Under the pieces are notes generated by a model. That model ran no database searches and was not told the DNA's origin. It saw only the letters and a list, made by a program, of their open reading frames with translations. Of a stretch of 15,823 nt of DNA, positions 1 through 6,253 are shown piece after piece. This stretch comes from Nanobdellati archaeon. GTDB taxonomy: Archaea; Nanobdellota; Nanobdellia; UBA10117. The first letter of the stretch is position 1, and each line of letters starts with the position of its first letter. Position numbers and translations under genes: made by a program. The stretch is from contig JAGVWH010000002.1 in the NCBI GenBank assembly GCA_018304365.1, positions 1 to 15,823 on the forward strand, written 5' to 3'.

Positions 1-1265
1 CCACCATAACTAAGTGTAGTTCGTTCTGCATAATATTGTATTTGCGGAACAGACATAGTATAAACTATAAGATTTTCAGGAGAATTTTCCTTAATCCAGA
101 TGCCCGCATCCTTAACCGGCATATAAGAAGTTGAGCTTTTGACTATAGAGGTATTTGCGAAGTTAATTTGCATAAGCACCATTATTACAATTAATACTAT
201 TGTTATTATTTTAGCTAAATTTAAGTTTAATTTTTTTACAAAATTTTCAATATAAAACAAGCCTCTAGTTATGATTAAAAATGCAGCTGGAAATATGAAC
301 ATAATATATCTTTCTTCAGCCCGCGTCTGAGTAGCAAAATAAAATAATGGAATTAGCAGCCAAAGAAGTATTAGAAAATTAGCGCGGATTTTCGCTCCAG
401 TTTCTTTATTTAAAAGATCTATACTCATTATTACATCGGAAAACATGTATAATCCAATTACGAAAATTATAATTCCGGGAATTTGGAAATAAAACGGAAA
501 TAAATTTAGATAAGTCAAAATAGAAGGTAATCCTATTGCTTGTCCAGCCGCCCCGCCGCCGTAAACGAATTGGTATATTGGATTTCCAAATTTTAAAGTA
601 GCCCATATGAAATATGGAATTATTATAGCTATACTTCCAGCACCCATAATCCAGAAGTTTTTATCCAACAAAAATTTATGGCGTTCGGTAGCAAGCAAAT
701 AAATCAATATGACTGCGCCAATTATTAGAGTTGGAAATCTTAGAAGCGTTCCAAGCGCAATTAATATTCCGGTGAGCGCGTAATATTTTGACTGGTGTGT
801 ATTGACAGCTTTCCAAAAAAAGTAAAGGATTACGGTCCACATAGTTAACGATGGCACATCAACTAGAATTCTAGCGGAATAAAAAAGATGCATCCAAAAT
901 ACAGACAGCAAAAGAGTGGTGATTATAGCTGTTTTCTTATCATACATATCTTTTATTATCAAATATGTGAAAAATATTCCAGCTATTGAAAAAAGTGTAA
1001 CGATGAATTTCAAACTTAATTCACCCAACCCTAGTTTTAACATTCCTGCCCAGATAAGAGGTAAAAGAATCGGACGGCCTGGCCACCATTCAGCACTATA
1101 TGTTCCAGCGAAATCTTTAGCCATATTCATATATTCGGCGCCATCCCACCATAGTGCTTGGTCTTGAGTAATGTAAAAGAAATACAAACGAATGGCAACA
1201 GCGAATGCAAGTACACCAATAAATGCTAAATCATATTTAGACAATATAAGTTTGTTCTCAGTCAT
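1..1265 (-). CDS. PMT/ArnT-like membrane glycosyltransferase, 3' end beyond window
   Basis: An open frame from ATG at 1265 runs off the left edge without a stop (at least 421 residues). The product is a polytopic membrane protein with hydrophobic segments near residues 13-32, 84-104, 112-130, 141-152, 162-192, 203-222 and several more. The first extracytoplasmic loop carries WWDGAEY (residues 39-45), the acidic D-x-x-E motif typical of PMT_2/GT39/GT83 enzymes that move sugars from polyprenyl-phosphate carriers onto proteins or lipids outside the membrane. A later EERYIMFIFPA stretch also fits the family. A soluble C-terminal region (DAGIWIKENSPEN) begins just before the window edge. A TATA-like box 25 bp upstream of the ATG suggests a leaderless transcript. 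Donor and acceptor cannot be told from sequence. The family call is firm; the exact role, probably surface glycosylation, is inference. Confidence 0.8.
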   Translation of the reverse strand, partial: MTENKLILSKYDLAFIGVLAFAVAIRLYFFYITQDQALWWDGAEYMNMAKDFAGTYSAEWWPGRPILLPLIWAGMLKLGLGELSLKFIVTLFSIAGIFFTYLIIKDMYDKKTAIITTLLLSVFWMHLFYSARILVDVPSLTMWTVILYFFWKAVNTHQSKYYALTGILIALGTLLRFPTLIIGAVILIYLLATERHKFLLDKNFWIMGAGSIAIIIPYFIWATLKFGNPIYQFVYGGGAAGQAIGLPSILTYLNLFPFYFQIPGIIIFVIGLYMFSDVIMSIDLLNKETGAKIRANFLILLWLLIPLFYFATQTRAEERYIMFIFPAAFLIITRGLFYIENFVKKLNLNLAKIITIVLIVIMVLMQINFANTSIVKSSTSYMPVKDAGIWIKENSPENLIVYTMSVPQIQYYAERTTLSYG

Positions 1266-1285
1266 ATAAAATCGATATCAGCAAG

Positions 1286-1294
1286 TGATATAAG
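1286..1294 (-). promoter_or_regulatory. TATA box for the glycosyltransferase
   Basis: The minus strand reads CTTATATCA, centred 25 bp upstream of the ATG at 1265. This spacing puts transcription start at or next to the start codon, as in leaderless archaeal genes, and no Shine-Dalgarno is seen. The box lies just beyond the stop of the upstream SpoIIM-like gene, so the glycosyltransferase can be transcribed on its own. Confidence 0.5.
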
Positions 1295-1299
1295 TATTT

Positions 1300-2181
1300 T
1301 TATCTGTGCAAAGGTATAAGTGGCGATATATTTATTTCAATAAGAGCCGCTACCAAAAGCAAAGCAATAGCGAAAATAAGCAATCCAACTATATGTTTCA
1401 ATGATTCTTTGAACTTTGGACTCTCATATTCCCGTTTAATTATTGCTAGAGATATCATTCCGCCAGCTAAAGCGCCTACAAAATAAGCCATTATTTCTGG
1501 AATTCCGTGTATTAGGTACCTCAATAATCCGACAGTTACAGCAGTAGAGTATCCCGCGATGTAGGGTAAACCTATTTGTTCTGTATAGTGTATTGCTGCA
1601 TTTTTAATTGAGCTGCCCATAGCCACACCTATTACAGAAGCATTCCAAGCCAGAATAAATATAGCTCCAGCACCATAAATTAACGAAAATAAAATTGTAA
1701 ATGTCAGAACTTTTATATTATTTAACATAATTTTACTAAAATATGCTTGTAATACGCTCGCTCCAGATAAATCTATATTTATGTCGCGTATTGTGTTAAT
1801 CTGAATATAGAATAAATTTTGAGCTAAATCTTGAGGTAGAACTACAAACCAAAAAGTAGTTGCTAAAGTTAAGCCTAAAAATAGGAATACGAAAAATTCA
1901 AGGATTTTACCGCGCGTACCCTTTTTATCAAACATAGATACAAACATATCTTTTATGTATGCGTGAACACCTTCTTCCTTATCTTTTTCTATACTCAGTA
2001 CATTAATCATTAATGGAAGACTCGCTATAGTTGTAAGAAAAACAGCTACTATTGCGGCATAGGCTGGAAATATCCACTGCGAAAGAAAGATAGCGGCCGT
2101 AGCATAGAGAAACGCAATCGGCAGCATTTCCCACGGTTTTCTTTCTGCTACAACTCCCGGAATTATATCTTCTAAAACCAT
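1300..2181 (-). CDS. SpoIIM/DUF95-family integral membrane protein
   Basis: The product is 293 residues with about six hydrophobic segments, near residues 20-36, 40-60, 94-115, 157-190, 210-248 and 263-283. The C-terminal two thirds match the SpoIIM/DUF95 pattern: an Asn pair at 154-155, a Gly-rich membrane stretch with N180 and following glycines, and HGIPE (225-229) followed by a Gly/Ala-rich helix. In Bacillus, SpoIIM belongs to the septal engulfment complex; archaeal homologues are common and their function is unsettled, with proposed roles in membrane remodelling. The N-terminal ~90 residues add two helices and a charged loop (EKDKEEG). It lies downstream of secFD, separated by 187 bp holding a candidate promoter and tandem hairpins. 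No Shine-Dalgarno precedes the ATG and there is no TATA box at the leaderless distance, unlike neighbouring genes. The family call is good; function is unknown. Confidence 0.82.
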   Translation of the reverse strand: MVLEDIIPGVVAERKPWEMLPIAFLYATAAIFLSQWIFPAYAAIVAVFLTTIASLPLMINVLSIEKDKEEGVHAYIKDMFVSMFDKKGTRGKILEFFVFLFLGLTLATTFWFVVLPQDLAQNLFYIQINTIRDINIDLSGASVLQAYFSKIMLNNIKVLTFTILFSLIYGAGAIFILAWNASVIGVAMGSSIKNAAIHYTEQIGLPYIAGYSTAVTVGLLRYLIHGIPEIMAYFVGALAGGMISLAIIKREYESPKFKESLKHIVGLLIFAIALLLVAALIEINISPLIPLHR

Positions 2182-2191
2182 ATATTTTCAA

Positions 2192-2229
2192 TCCAGTGAT
2201 GGCCAGCTAATGAAGTTAAGCGCTGCCAT
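2192..2229 (-). repeat. Tandem hairpin element, copy proximal to the SpoIIM-like gene
   Basis: This is a 38 bp copy of an element repeated at 2242-2284. On the minus strand it starts ATGGCAGCGCTTAA and ends TTAGCTGGCCATCACTGGA, with a 5-nt centre, CTTCA. As RNA it can fold as AUGG pairing with CCAU, a one-base G bulge on the 3' side, CAGC pairing with GCUG, a three-base GCU bulge on the 5' side, then UAA pairing with UUA. It ends 10 bp before the SpoIIM-like ATG. The repeat and its pairing are seen directly; expression as RNA is inferred. Confidence 0.7.
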
Positions 2230-2241
2230 CTCAATTACTTC

Positions 2242-2284
2242 TCCAATGATGACCAGCTAAATGCGGACATTTAAGCGCTGCCAT
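2242..2284 (-). repeat. Tandem hairpin element, distal copy
   Basis: This 43 bp homologue of 2192-2229 starts 50 bp away from it. The first 14 bases on the minus strand are identical, and the last 19 differ by two T/C changes. The centre is longer and extends the apical stem to six pairs (UAAAUG with CAUUUA) closed by a UCCG loop, a member of the UNCG tetraloop class. The outer stem keeps AUGG opposite UCAU, with one G-U wobble where the other copy has G-C. The added bases pair with each other, so the hairpin survives the length change. Confidence 0.7.
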
Positions 2285-2310
2285 ATGACTTTCTCTATTC
2301 AGGTGAACTA

Positions 2311-2321
2311 CGTTATAAACT
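2311..2321 (-). promoter_or_regulatory. TATA box upstream of the tandem hairpins
   Basis: The minus strand reads AGTTTATAACG, with a purine-containing flank that could serve as a BRE. Start of transcription would be expected around 2290, directly before the hairpin pair and 6-8 bases before the first tiny ORF. It is the best TATA-like site in the 187 bp gap between secD and the SpoIIM-like gene. Confidence 0.45.
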
Positions 2322-2341
2322 TTCCTAACTTAGGTTAGGAA
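2322..2341. repeat. Perfect 8-bp inverted repeat next to the TATA box
   Basis: TTCCTAAC and GTTAGGAA flank a four-base centre (TTAG on the plus strand). The repeat abuts the TATA box at 2311-2321 on its upstream side. That is where an archaeal activator or a repressor that also contacts the BRE could bind as a dimer. It could also form an RNA hairpin 3' of secD, but no T-tract follows it, so a terminator is less likely. Confidence 0.5.
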
Positions 2342-2344
2342 GGC

Positions 2345-2362
2345 AAGCAATTTACAATTTGC
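2345..2362. repeat. Imperfect 18-bp inverted repeat after secD
   Basis: On the minus strand AGCAA and TTGCT are separated by eight bases in which two further pairs match. It lies between the secD stop and the perfect inverted repeat at 2322-2341. It may be a second operator half-site, or chance in AT-rich DNA. No function is assigned. Confidence 0.25.
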
Positions 2363-2368
2363 TATGGG

Positions 2369-3919
2369 TTACTTGAGCAGAACTTCTATTATCTTGGCAT
2401 AAGCAGGACGCGTTATGAAAACACCAATGCTTACTCCAAGTATTGTTACTATTGCGAAACCTTTCAATAAACCAGCGCCCATAAACCACAGTGGCAACAT
2501 AGCTGCTACTACTGTTGAATATGAGCCGAATATTATGAAAAATGCACGTGATACTCTTTCCTTCCAAGTTGATAGTGTTTTAATTCCGTGCAGAACTTCA
2601 TCTGTTATAACAATTTGAGAATCAACTCCAGTACCAACCGCCGCTAATATTCCAGCAAGAGCAGCGAGATCTAAATTCCATTTTACCAATGCTGCAAATC
2701 CAAGTATTATTAGAACTTCAGAAAGTCCAGTAATCAGTATTGGCAAAGCAATCTTTAATTTCCTATAACGTACAAAAACTATAGCGCCAACCGCGAGAAT
2801 AGCTATTATTATGGCTGTAATGGTTGTATTAAAAAAATCTTCTCCTAATGTTCCAGATACGAAATCGGTTTTTACAATATTTAATTTAACTGGCAGAGAT
2901 CCAGTTATCAAAACAGTTTGCAGTTCTCGCATATTGTCAAGAGCATTATTTAGTGCTACTTCTTCTGTAGGACCATTGCCAGGACCTTGTATGGTGAAGC
3001 TTGTTGTTTCTTGGCCTTTCAAGCCAACCGAAATTAATAAACTATCAACTAATTCTCCATCTAAATATAAATCGAGTCGTTCAGATAAATATTGACTGCC
3101 GCCGATAAATTGCGTTGTTAAATCTTTTGTAATGTCAGCGTGCCTTTTTGCTGCTTCAGGACTTATATCAACTCTGAATTCAAAATTACATGCGTAAGTT
3201 CCATCAGATATTTGCGAACAGCTTCGTACGCCAGAACAGTCTGCAGATCTGCATACAGACTTTACATCTACACCACCAACGAAAACAGTTTCGTTAGCTA
3301 TTTTTGCTTCAAATTTTCCTTGTTGCACCAGCGTTTTTACAATATCTTTATTAGATGTTCCCGCAAGTTCAACTAATATGAATGACTCACCTTCCAAGTC
3401 GCTAACTTGTCGTACGTGTATATCGCTTAAGCCATAAACATTAAGACGCCTTTGAGTTATATCTACTATGTCTTGAAATTCTTGATTTGTTAACTCTTCA
3501 TCTGGCTGTAATAAAACTCGCACACCGCCGACAAGGTCAAGACCTAACTTCAAATTCGATTCAGGAACTTTATCTATAGTTATACCTAAGTCAATTTCCC
3601 CCAGTATATTTGATTCGGCTATAAATGAAAATCCGCCGCTACTCGTTCCAAATTTTACTATATCTTTTGCTTTTATGTTGTCAACAGCTGCCGAATAATC
3701 ATGAACTGAATTTATTTGCTCTCCGTTTAAATCGTATAAAATTGTATTCGCAGTTAACCCATTTATTTCAGCACTCGAATTAGTTGCAACCGAGGTTATT
3801 ACAACACCTTTGGTTTCAAATTGCGGACTTATAGCAATTATAGATAATATTATTACAGCTATTAATAACAGTACTCGCCACGACATAAATATTTCTTTTG
3901 CTTTTTCTAATGCTGTCAT
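2369..3919 (-). CDS. secD: SecD, archaeal protein-export accessory subunit
   Basis: SecD pairs with SecF to assist Sec translocation from the outer side of the membrane. The 516-residue product has a first helix at about 15-31, a large extracytoplasmic region at 32-365 and a cluster of five helices at the C-terminus. Diagnostic motifs are GLDLVGG at 126-132 and, in the fourth helix, the stretch AVGTGVDSQIVITDE, the archaeal form of the SecD membrane signature. Residues ~34-102 (GVVITSV..SSAEINGL....ILYDLNGE) look like a PDZ domain placed before the usual domain. A four-cysteine insert (C-x4-C-x5-C-x8-C) lies in the mid extracytoplasmic part. The start overlaps the secF stop as ATGA, so translation is coupled. 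Archaeal SecDF works without a SecA ATPase; its energy source is not evident here. Confidence 0.95.
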   Translation of the reverse strand: MTALEKAKEIFMSWRVLLLIAVIILSIIAISPQFETKGVVITSVATNSSAEINGLTANTILYDLNGEQINSVHDYSAAVDNIKAKDIVKFGTSSGGFSFIAESNILGEIDLGITIDKVPESNLKLGLDLVGGVRVLLQPDEELTNQEFQDIVDITQRRLNVYGLSDIHVRQVSDLEGESFILVELAGTSNKDIVKTLVQQGKFEAKIANETVFVGGVDVKSVCRSADCSGVRSCSQISDGTYACNFEFRVDISPEAAKRHADITKDLTTQFIGGSQYLSERLDLYLDGELVDSLLISVGLKGQETTSFTIQGPGNGPTEEVALNNALDNMRELQTVLITGSLPVKLNIVKTDFVSGTLGEDFFNTTITAIIIAILAVGAIVFVRYRKLKIALPILITGLSEVLIILGFAALVKWNLDLAALAGILAAVGTGVDSQIVITDEVLHGIKTLSTWKERVSRAFFIIFGSYSTVVAAMLPLWFMGAGLLKGFAIVTILGVSIGVFITRPAYAKIIEVLLK

Positions 3920-4806
3920 TGTTTACCGCCTTTAGTTTCTAAATAAAGTCGAATTATTCCAGTATTTTGTATCCAAGTATTTGGAATATCGAAAAGCAAA
4001 CCAATTATCAGTATTATTGCAATTTGTTTCAAAAGAAGCGCTGGTGTTAATATGTATAAAACAGCAAGGGCAATTATGGCAGTTACTTGCATAGTCATTC
4101 CTGTTTTGAAAGAGCTGTGTATTCTTTCTTTCAAAGACATATCAGTTCGCTTTAACATTTTCGTAGACAGCAAAATATCGGTATCGACAGAATAACCAAT
4201 TACCATAAGCAAAGCAGCTACTCCAGCAGTTGATAATTTAATTTCAAAGATATTCATAATAGCCAAGACACCTATTAGATTAGAAAAACCAGCGAGAAGT
4301 ACAGCTATGGATGGAATAAACTCGCGGAAATAAATAAAAATTACTATAGCCATAATAATAAAAGCAGCTATTATTGCTTTTATCGTACTTCTTAGAAAAC
4401 TTTCTCCGAGCTGGCTGCTGACTTCCTCTATTGTATAATTATCCTGTAATTTTATATTGAGTGTTTTTTCTATAGCTGCTAAAGCTCTATCTTGGCTGAG
4501 ACTTTCAAATTCTATTATGTATCCGCTGCTCTCGCCAGATGATAAACTTCTAAGTTCCCTTACATTTACTTCTTCTTTCAATTCATTTGCTAAAGCAGTC
4601 TTCAAATCGTCTAAACTCAGTGCGGGAACAGTTTGTACTGTTACTAGCAAACCCCCCTTAAGAGAAAAATCCTTTTGTATAAATTCTCCAGTATTAATTT
4701 TTGAAAATCCAAGAATACTAAGCGAGACTATTAAGATAATAATAGTTATAATTGTAAGTTTTTTGTAATGTTTATCCCAAAAAGAGCTCACAGCTTCGAA
4801 GTTCAT
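3916..4806 (-). CDS. secF: SecF, archaeal protein-export accessory subunit
   Basis: The partner of SecD has 296 residues from the chosen start: one N-terminal helix (~16-34), a soluble extracytoplasmic domain with FSLKGG, and five C-terminal helices. The signature GYSVDTDILLSTKML near residues 204-218 is the classic archaeal SecF fourth-helix motif. The frame stays open to GTG 4818 and ATG 4815, but ATG 4806 is preferred because AAGGTGAT sits about seven bases before it and the upstream candidates lie inside that Shine-Dalgarno. The gene leads the secFD pair. A TATA box at 4852-4859 gives a short leader of roughly 20 nt. Confidence 0.95.
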   Translation of the reverse strand: MNFEAVSSFWDKHYKKLTIITIIILIVSLSILGFSKINTGEFIQKDFSLKGGLLVTVQTVPALSLDDLKTALANELKEEVNVRELRSLSSGESSGYIIEFESLSQDRALAAIEKTLNIKLQDNYTIEEVSSQLGESFLRSTIKAIIAAFIIMAIVIFIYFREFIPSIAVLLAGFSNLIGVLAIMNIFEIKLSTAGVAALLMVIGYSVDTDILLSTKMLKRTDMSLKERIHSSFKTGMTMQVTAIIALAVLYILTPALLLKQIAIILIIGLLFDIPNTWIQNTGIIRLYLETKGGKQ

Positions 4807-4812
4807 ATAATG

Positions 4813-4820
4813 CATCACCT
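4813..4820 (-). promoter_or_regulatory. Shine-Dalgarno deciding the secF start
   Basis: The minus strand AAGGTGAT is complementary to the 16S 3' end and is followed by about seven bases and ATG at 4806. It covers the upstream GTG and ATG, which argues against those as start codons. Confidence 0.6.
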
Positions 4821-4827
4821 TGAATAA

Positions 4828-4837
4828 GTTTTAAATG
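4828..4837 (+). promoter_or_regulatory. TATA box for the TrmI-like methyltransferase
   Basis: GTTTTAAATG is centred about 27 bp before ATG 4859, the distance expected for a leaderless transcript. This favours 4859 over the in-frame ATG at 4835, which lies almost inside the box. The box overlaps the predicted secF transcription start. Confidence 0.5.
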
Positions 4838-4851
4838 TTATGTATTGCAGT

Positions 4852-4859
4852 TTATATAA
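4852..4859 (-). promoter_or_regulatory. TATA box for secFD
   Basis: The minus strand reads TTATATAA. Start of transcription is expected near 4829, which leaves a leader long enough for the Shine-Dalgarno at 4813-4820. The box overlaps the likely transcription start of the divergent methyltransferase gene. Confidence 0.5.
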
Positions 4860-5443
4860 TGGATAACTTTCAAGACGCATTAAGAAGTTTCAAAAGAGGG
4901 CCGCAAGTAATACTGCCAAAAGATATGGCTTCTATTGTATTTTATACTGGTTTAAAACCAGGAGATAAAGTTGTTGATGCCGGCGCTGGAAGTGGATGGC
5001 TCGCAGCTTATATGGCATATATAGTTGGTCCAAATGGAAAAGTAGTAACTTACGAAAGACGGGAAGAGTTTGCAGATATAGCGAAGAAAAACTTTGAGAA
5101 ATTAGAATTAAAAAATATTAAGTTAAGAAATAAAGATATACTTTTAGGCATATCAGAAAAGAATTTAGATTTGGTTACTTTAGATTTCAAAGATTCGTGG
5201 CAGGCTATTCCTGTAGCACAAAAAGCGCTAAAACAAAACGGATTTTTAGTTGCTTATTTGCCTCAAGCTACACAAGTTGTAAAATTTGTAGATGAATTGA
5301 AAAATTCGGAATTTAAATTAAGTAGAGTTCTCGAAGTTTTGGAAAGAGAATGGAAAATTGCAGGAGATATCGCGCGTCCGGAACATAATATGTTAGGTCA
5401 CACCGCCTTTTTAGTTTTCGCGAGAAAGAAATTAAGTAATTGA
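4859..5443 (+). CDS. Short TrmI/GCD14-like tRNA (adenine-N1)-methyltransferase
   Basis: This SAM-dependent Rossmann methyltransferase has 194 residues from the chosen start. Near the N-terminus KRGPQVILPKD matches the TrmI family segment before the fold; DAGAGSG is the SAM-binding motif I; the C-terminus has RPEHNMLGHTAFLVFARK, close to the family's GHT-F-FAR ending. TrmI makes m1A in the T-loop (57/58) of archaeal tRNA. Two departures stand out: the usual N-terminal beta-rich domain of about 70 residues is absent, and the motif IV region, normally D-L-P-x-P-W, reads LDFKDSW, keeping Asp and Trp but losing both prolines. The family is clear; tRNA as substrate is likely but less certain. The 3' end overlaps the opposite gene by 12 bp. 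Confidence 0.75.
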   Translation: MDNFQDALRSFKRGPQVILPKDMASIVFYTGLKPGDKVVDAGAGSGWLAAYMAYIVGPNGKVVTYERREEFADIAKKNFEKLELKNIKLRNKDILLGISEKNLDLVTLDFKDSWQAIPVAQKALKQNGFLVAYLPQATQVVKFVDELKNSEFKLSRVLEVLEREWKIAGDIARPEHNMLGHTAFLVFARKKLSN

Positions 5444-6253
5444 CCCGTTGAAATAGAAATTAGTGGTGCGTACTTCTAATTGTACTACGGATCTGTTTCC
5501 AGAGTCATTATAAAAGTTAATATCTGGAGCAGTAAGATCATAAGGATTGACTTTAAACGTAGATGTACAGTTTAGCCACATACCCCTTTTCAGATAAATA
5601 CTTTCAAAATGGTCGCATAATTGTATTGCTGGACTAATTTCAATTGGGCCGGTTACTATTGTTTTTGAACCTATTACATCTACACCGCTTAAATCTATAA
5701 TATGTCTGCTATAATCTGCTGGTGGCGGAGCTTCAGTGTATTTATTATCCCAATAAACATAGAAATGCTGTGTATGTGGGAGCGGACTGCCGCACGTAAT
5801 GTTCCAATATACTGTACAAGGTGCTGTTGAAGAATTTACACTTGATTGAACATCACCACCTGCATTATTTACACCACCAGTATTTTGTGCAGAAACAACT
5901 CGCACTTCTTTCGAGCAGTTTCTAGTATCAGTAGCTAAAATATTTAAAGGGTATTTTATTAGCGATGGATCGCCATGGACAAAACCATCATTGCAAGTTA
6001 CGCTAACTCTTTTGCGTTTTTCAAACGAGGGGTCTAGAAGCCAATGATCGTAAATGGTAGATCCTTGCATCCATTTGTTTCTCTGCTGGATTGCGTTAAT
6101 TATATTATCCATATCGAGTGAATAATCTTCAACAAAGAAATTTACAGATGTTTCCTCAGAACTTCTTACGTAAAAGAAAATAGAAATTATGGCTAAATAT
6201 ATAAGTACTATAGCAATTATAAAAAATTGTCCTGATTTATTTTTTATTTGCAT
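5432..6253 (-). CDS. Pilin-like surface protein with class III signal peptide
   Basis: The 273-residue product begins MQIKNKSG then QFFIIAIVLIYLAIISIFFYV: a short basic leader ending in Gly, Gln at +1 and one hydrophobic helix, the form cut by archaeal prepilin peptidase. The rest is a predicted extracellular beta-rich domain with several N-glycosylation sequons (NSS, NIT, NCT, NRS, NGS) and paired cysteines. No characterised family is recognised. It is the last gene of the pilus-like cluster. Its ATG lies 17 bp inside the previous gene and has a strong GGAGGG Shine-Dalgarno about seven bases upstream. The +5 Glu of major pilins is missing, so a minor pilin or pseudopilin is more likely. Confidence 0.65.
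   Translation of the reverse strand: MQIKNKSGQFFIIAIVLIYLAIISIFFYVRSSEETSVNFFVEDYSLDMDNIINAIQQRNKWMQGSTIYDHWLLDPSFEKRKRVSVTCNDGFVHGDPSLIKYPLNILATDTRNCSKEVRVVSAQNTGGVNNAGGDVQSSVNSSTAPCTVYWNITCGSPLPHTQHFYVYWDNKYTEAPPPADYSRHIIDLSGVDVIGSKTIVTGPIEISPAIQLCDHFESIYLKRGMWLNCTSTFKVNPYDLTAPDINFYNDSGNRSVVQLEVRTTNFYFNGSIT

Larger units (their letters stand above)
2188..2284 (-). other. Two tiny tandem upstream ORFs, both starting MAAL
   Basis: On the minus strand the distal hairpin opens with ATG at 2284 and reads MAALKCPHLAGHHWRSN before TGA at 2231-2233. The proximal hairpin opens with ATG at 2229, one base after that stop, and reads MAALNFISWPSLD before TGA at 2188-2190. The SpoIIM-like ATG follows six bases later. 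The peptides agree only over four residues because the copies differ by five bases and fall into different frames. Conservation is therefore better explained at RNA or DNA level. Translation is possible but unsupported beyond this spacing. Confidence 0.2.
2182..2292 (-). ncRNA. Candidate structured leader or small RNA with two tandem hairpins
   Basis: A TATA box centred near 2316 predicts transcription start near 2290, just before the distal hairpin. The RNA would contain both hairpins and reach the SpoIIM-like ATG at 2181, giving a ~105 nt leader in a window where other first genes look leaderless or nearly so. It could be a cis-regulatory leader or a separate small RNA. I do not recognise a known riboswitch, and there are no canonical C/D boxes. 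The same transcript also holds two tiny frames, listed separately. Boundaries are estimates. Confidence 0.4.

Noticed and set aside
916..1167. Plus-strand open frame
   Set aside because: It is antisense to the well-supported glycosyltransferase and has no family-like features.
2192..2284. Box C/D guide RNA on the plus strand (ATGATGA near 2246)
   Set aside because: A C-box-like motif is present, but no CUGA D box lies at a suitable distance in either copy.
2192..2284. Short CRISPR array or integron attC pair
   Set aside because: Only two copies with unequal lengths and a variable centre inside the repeat; there is no leader, no cas genes and no attC core sites or integrase.
2322..2341. Intrinsic terminator of secFD
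   Set aside because: The inverted repeat is not followed by a T-tract, which archaeal termination depends on, and it abuts a TATA box instead.
4807..4818. Upstream secF starts (GTG 4818, ATG 4815)
   Set aside because: They lie inside the Shine-Dalgarno that serves ATG 4806.
4835..4858. Upstream start of the methyltransferase at 4835
   Set aside because: It overlaps the TATA box; 4859 has the leaderless spacing and matches the family's beginning better.
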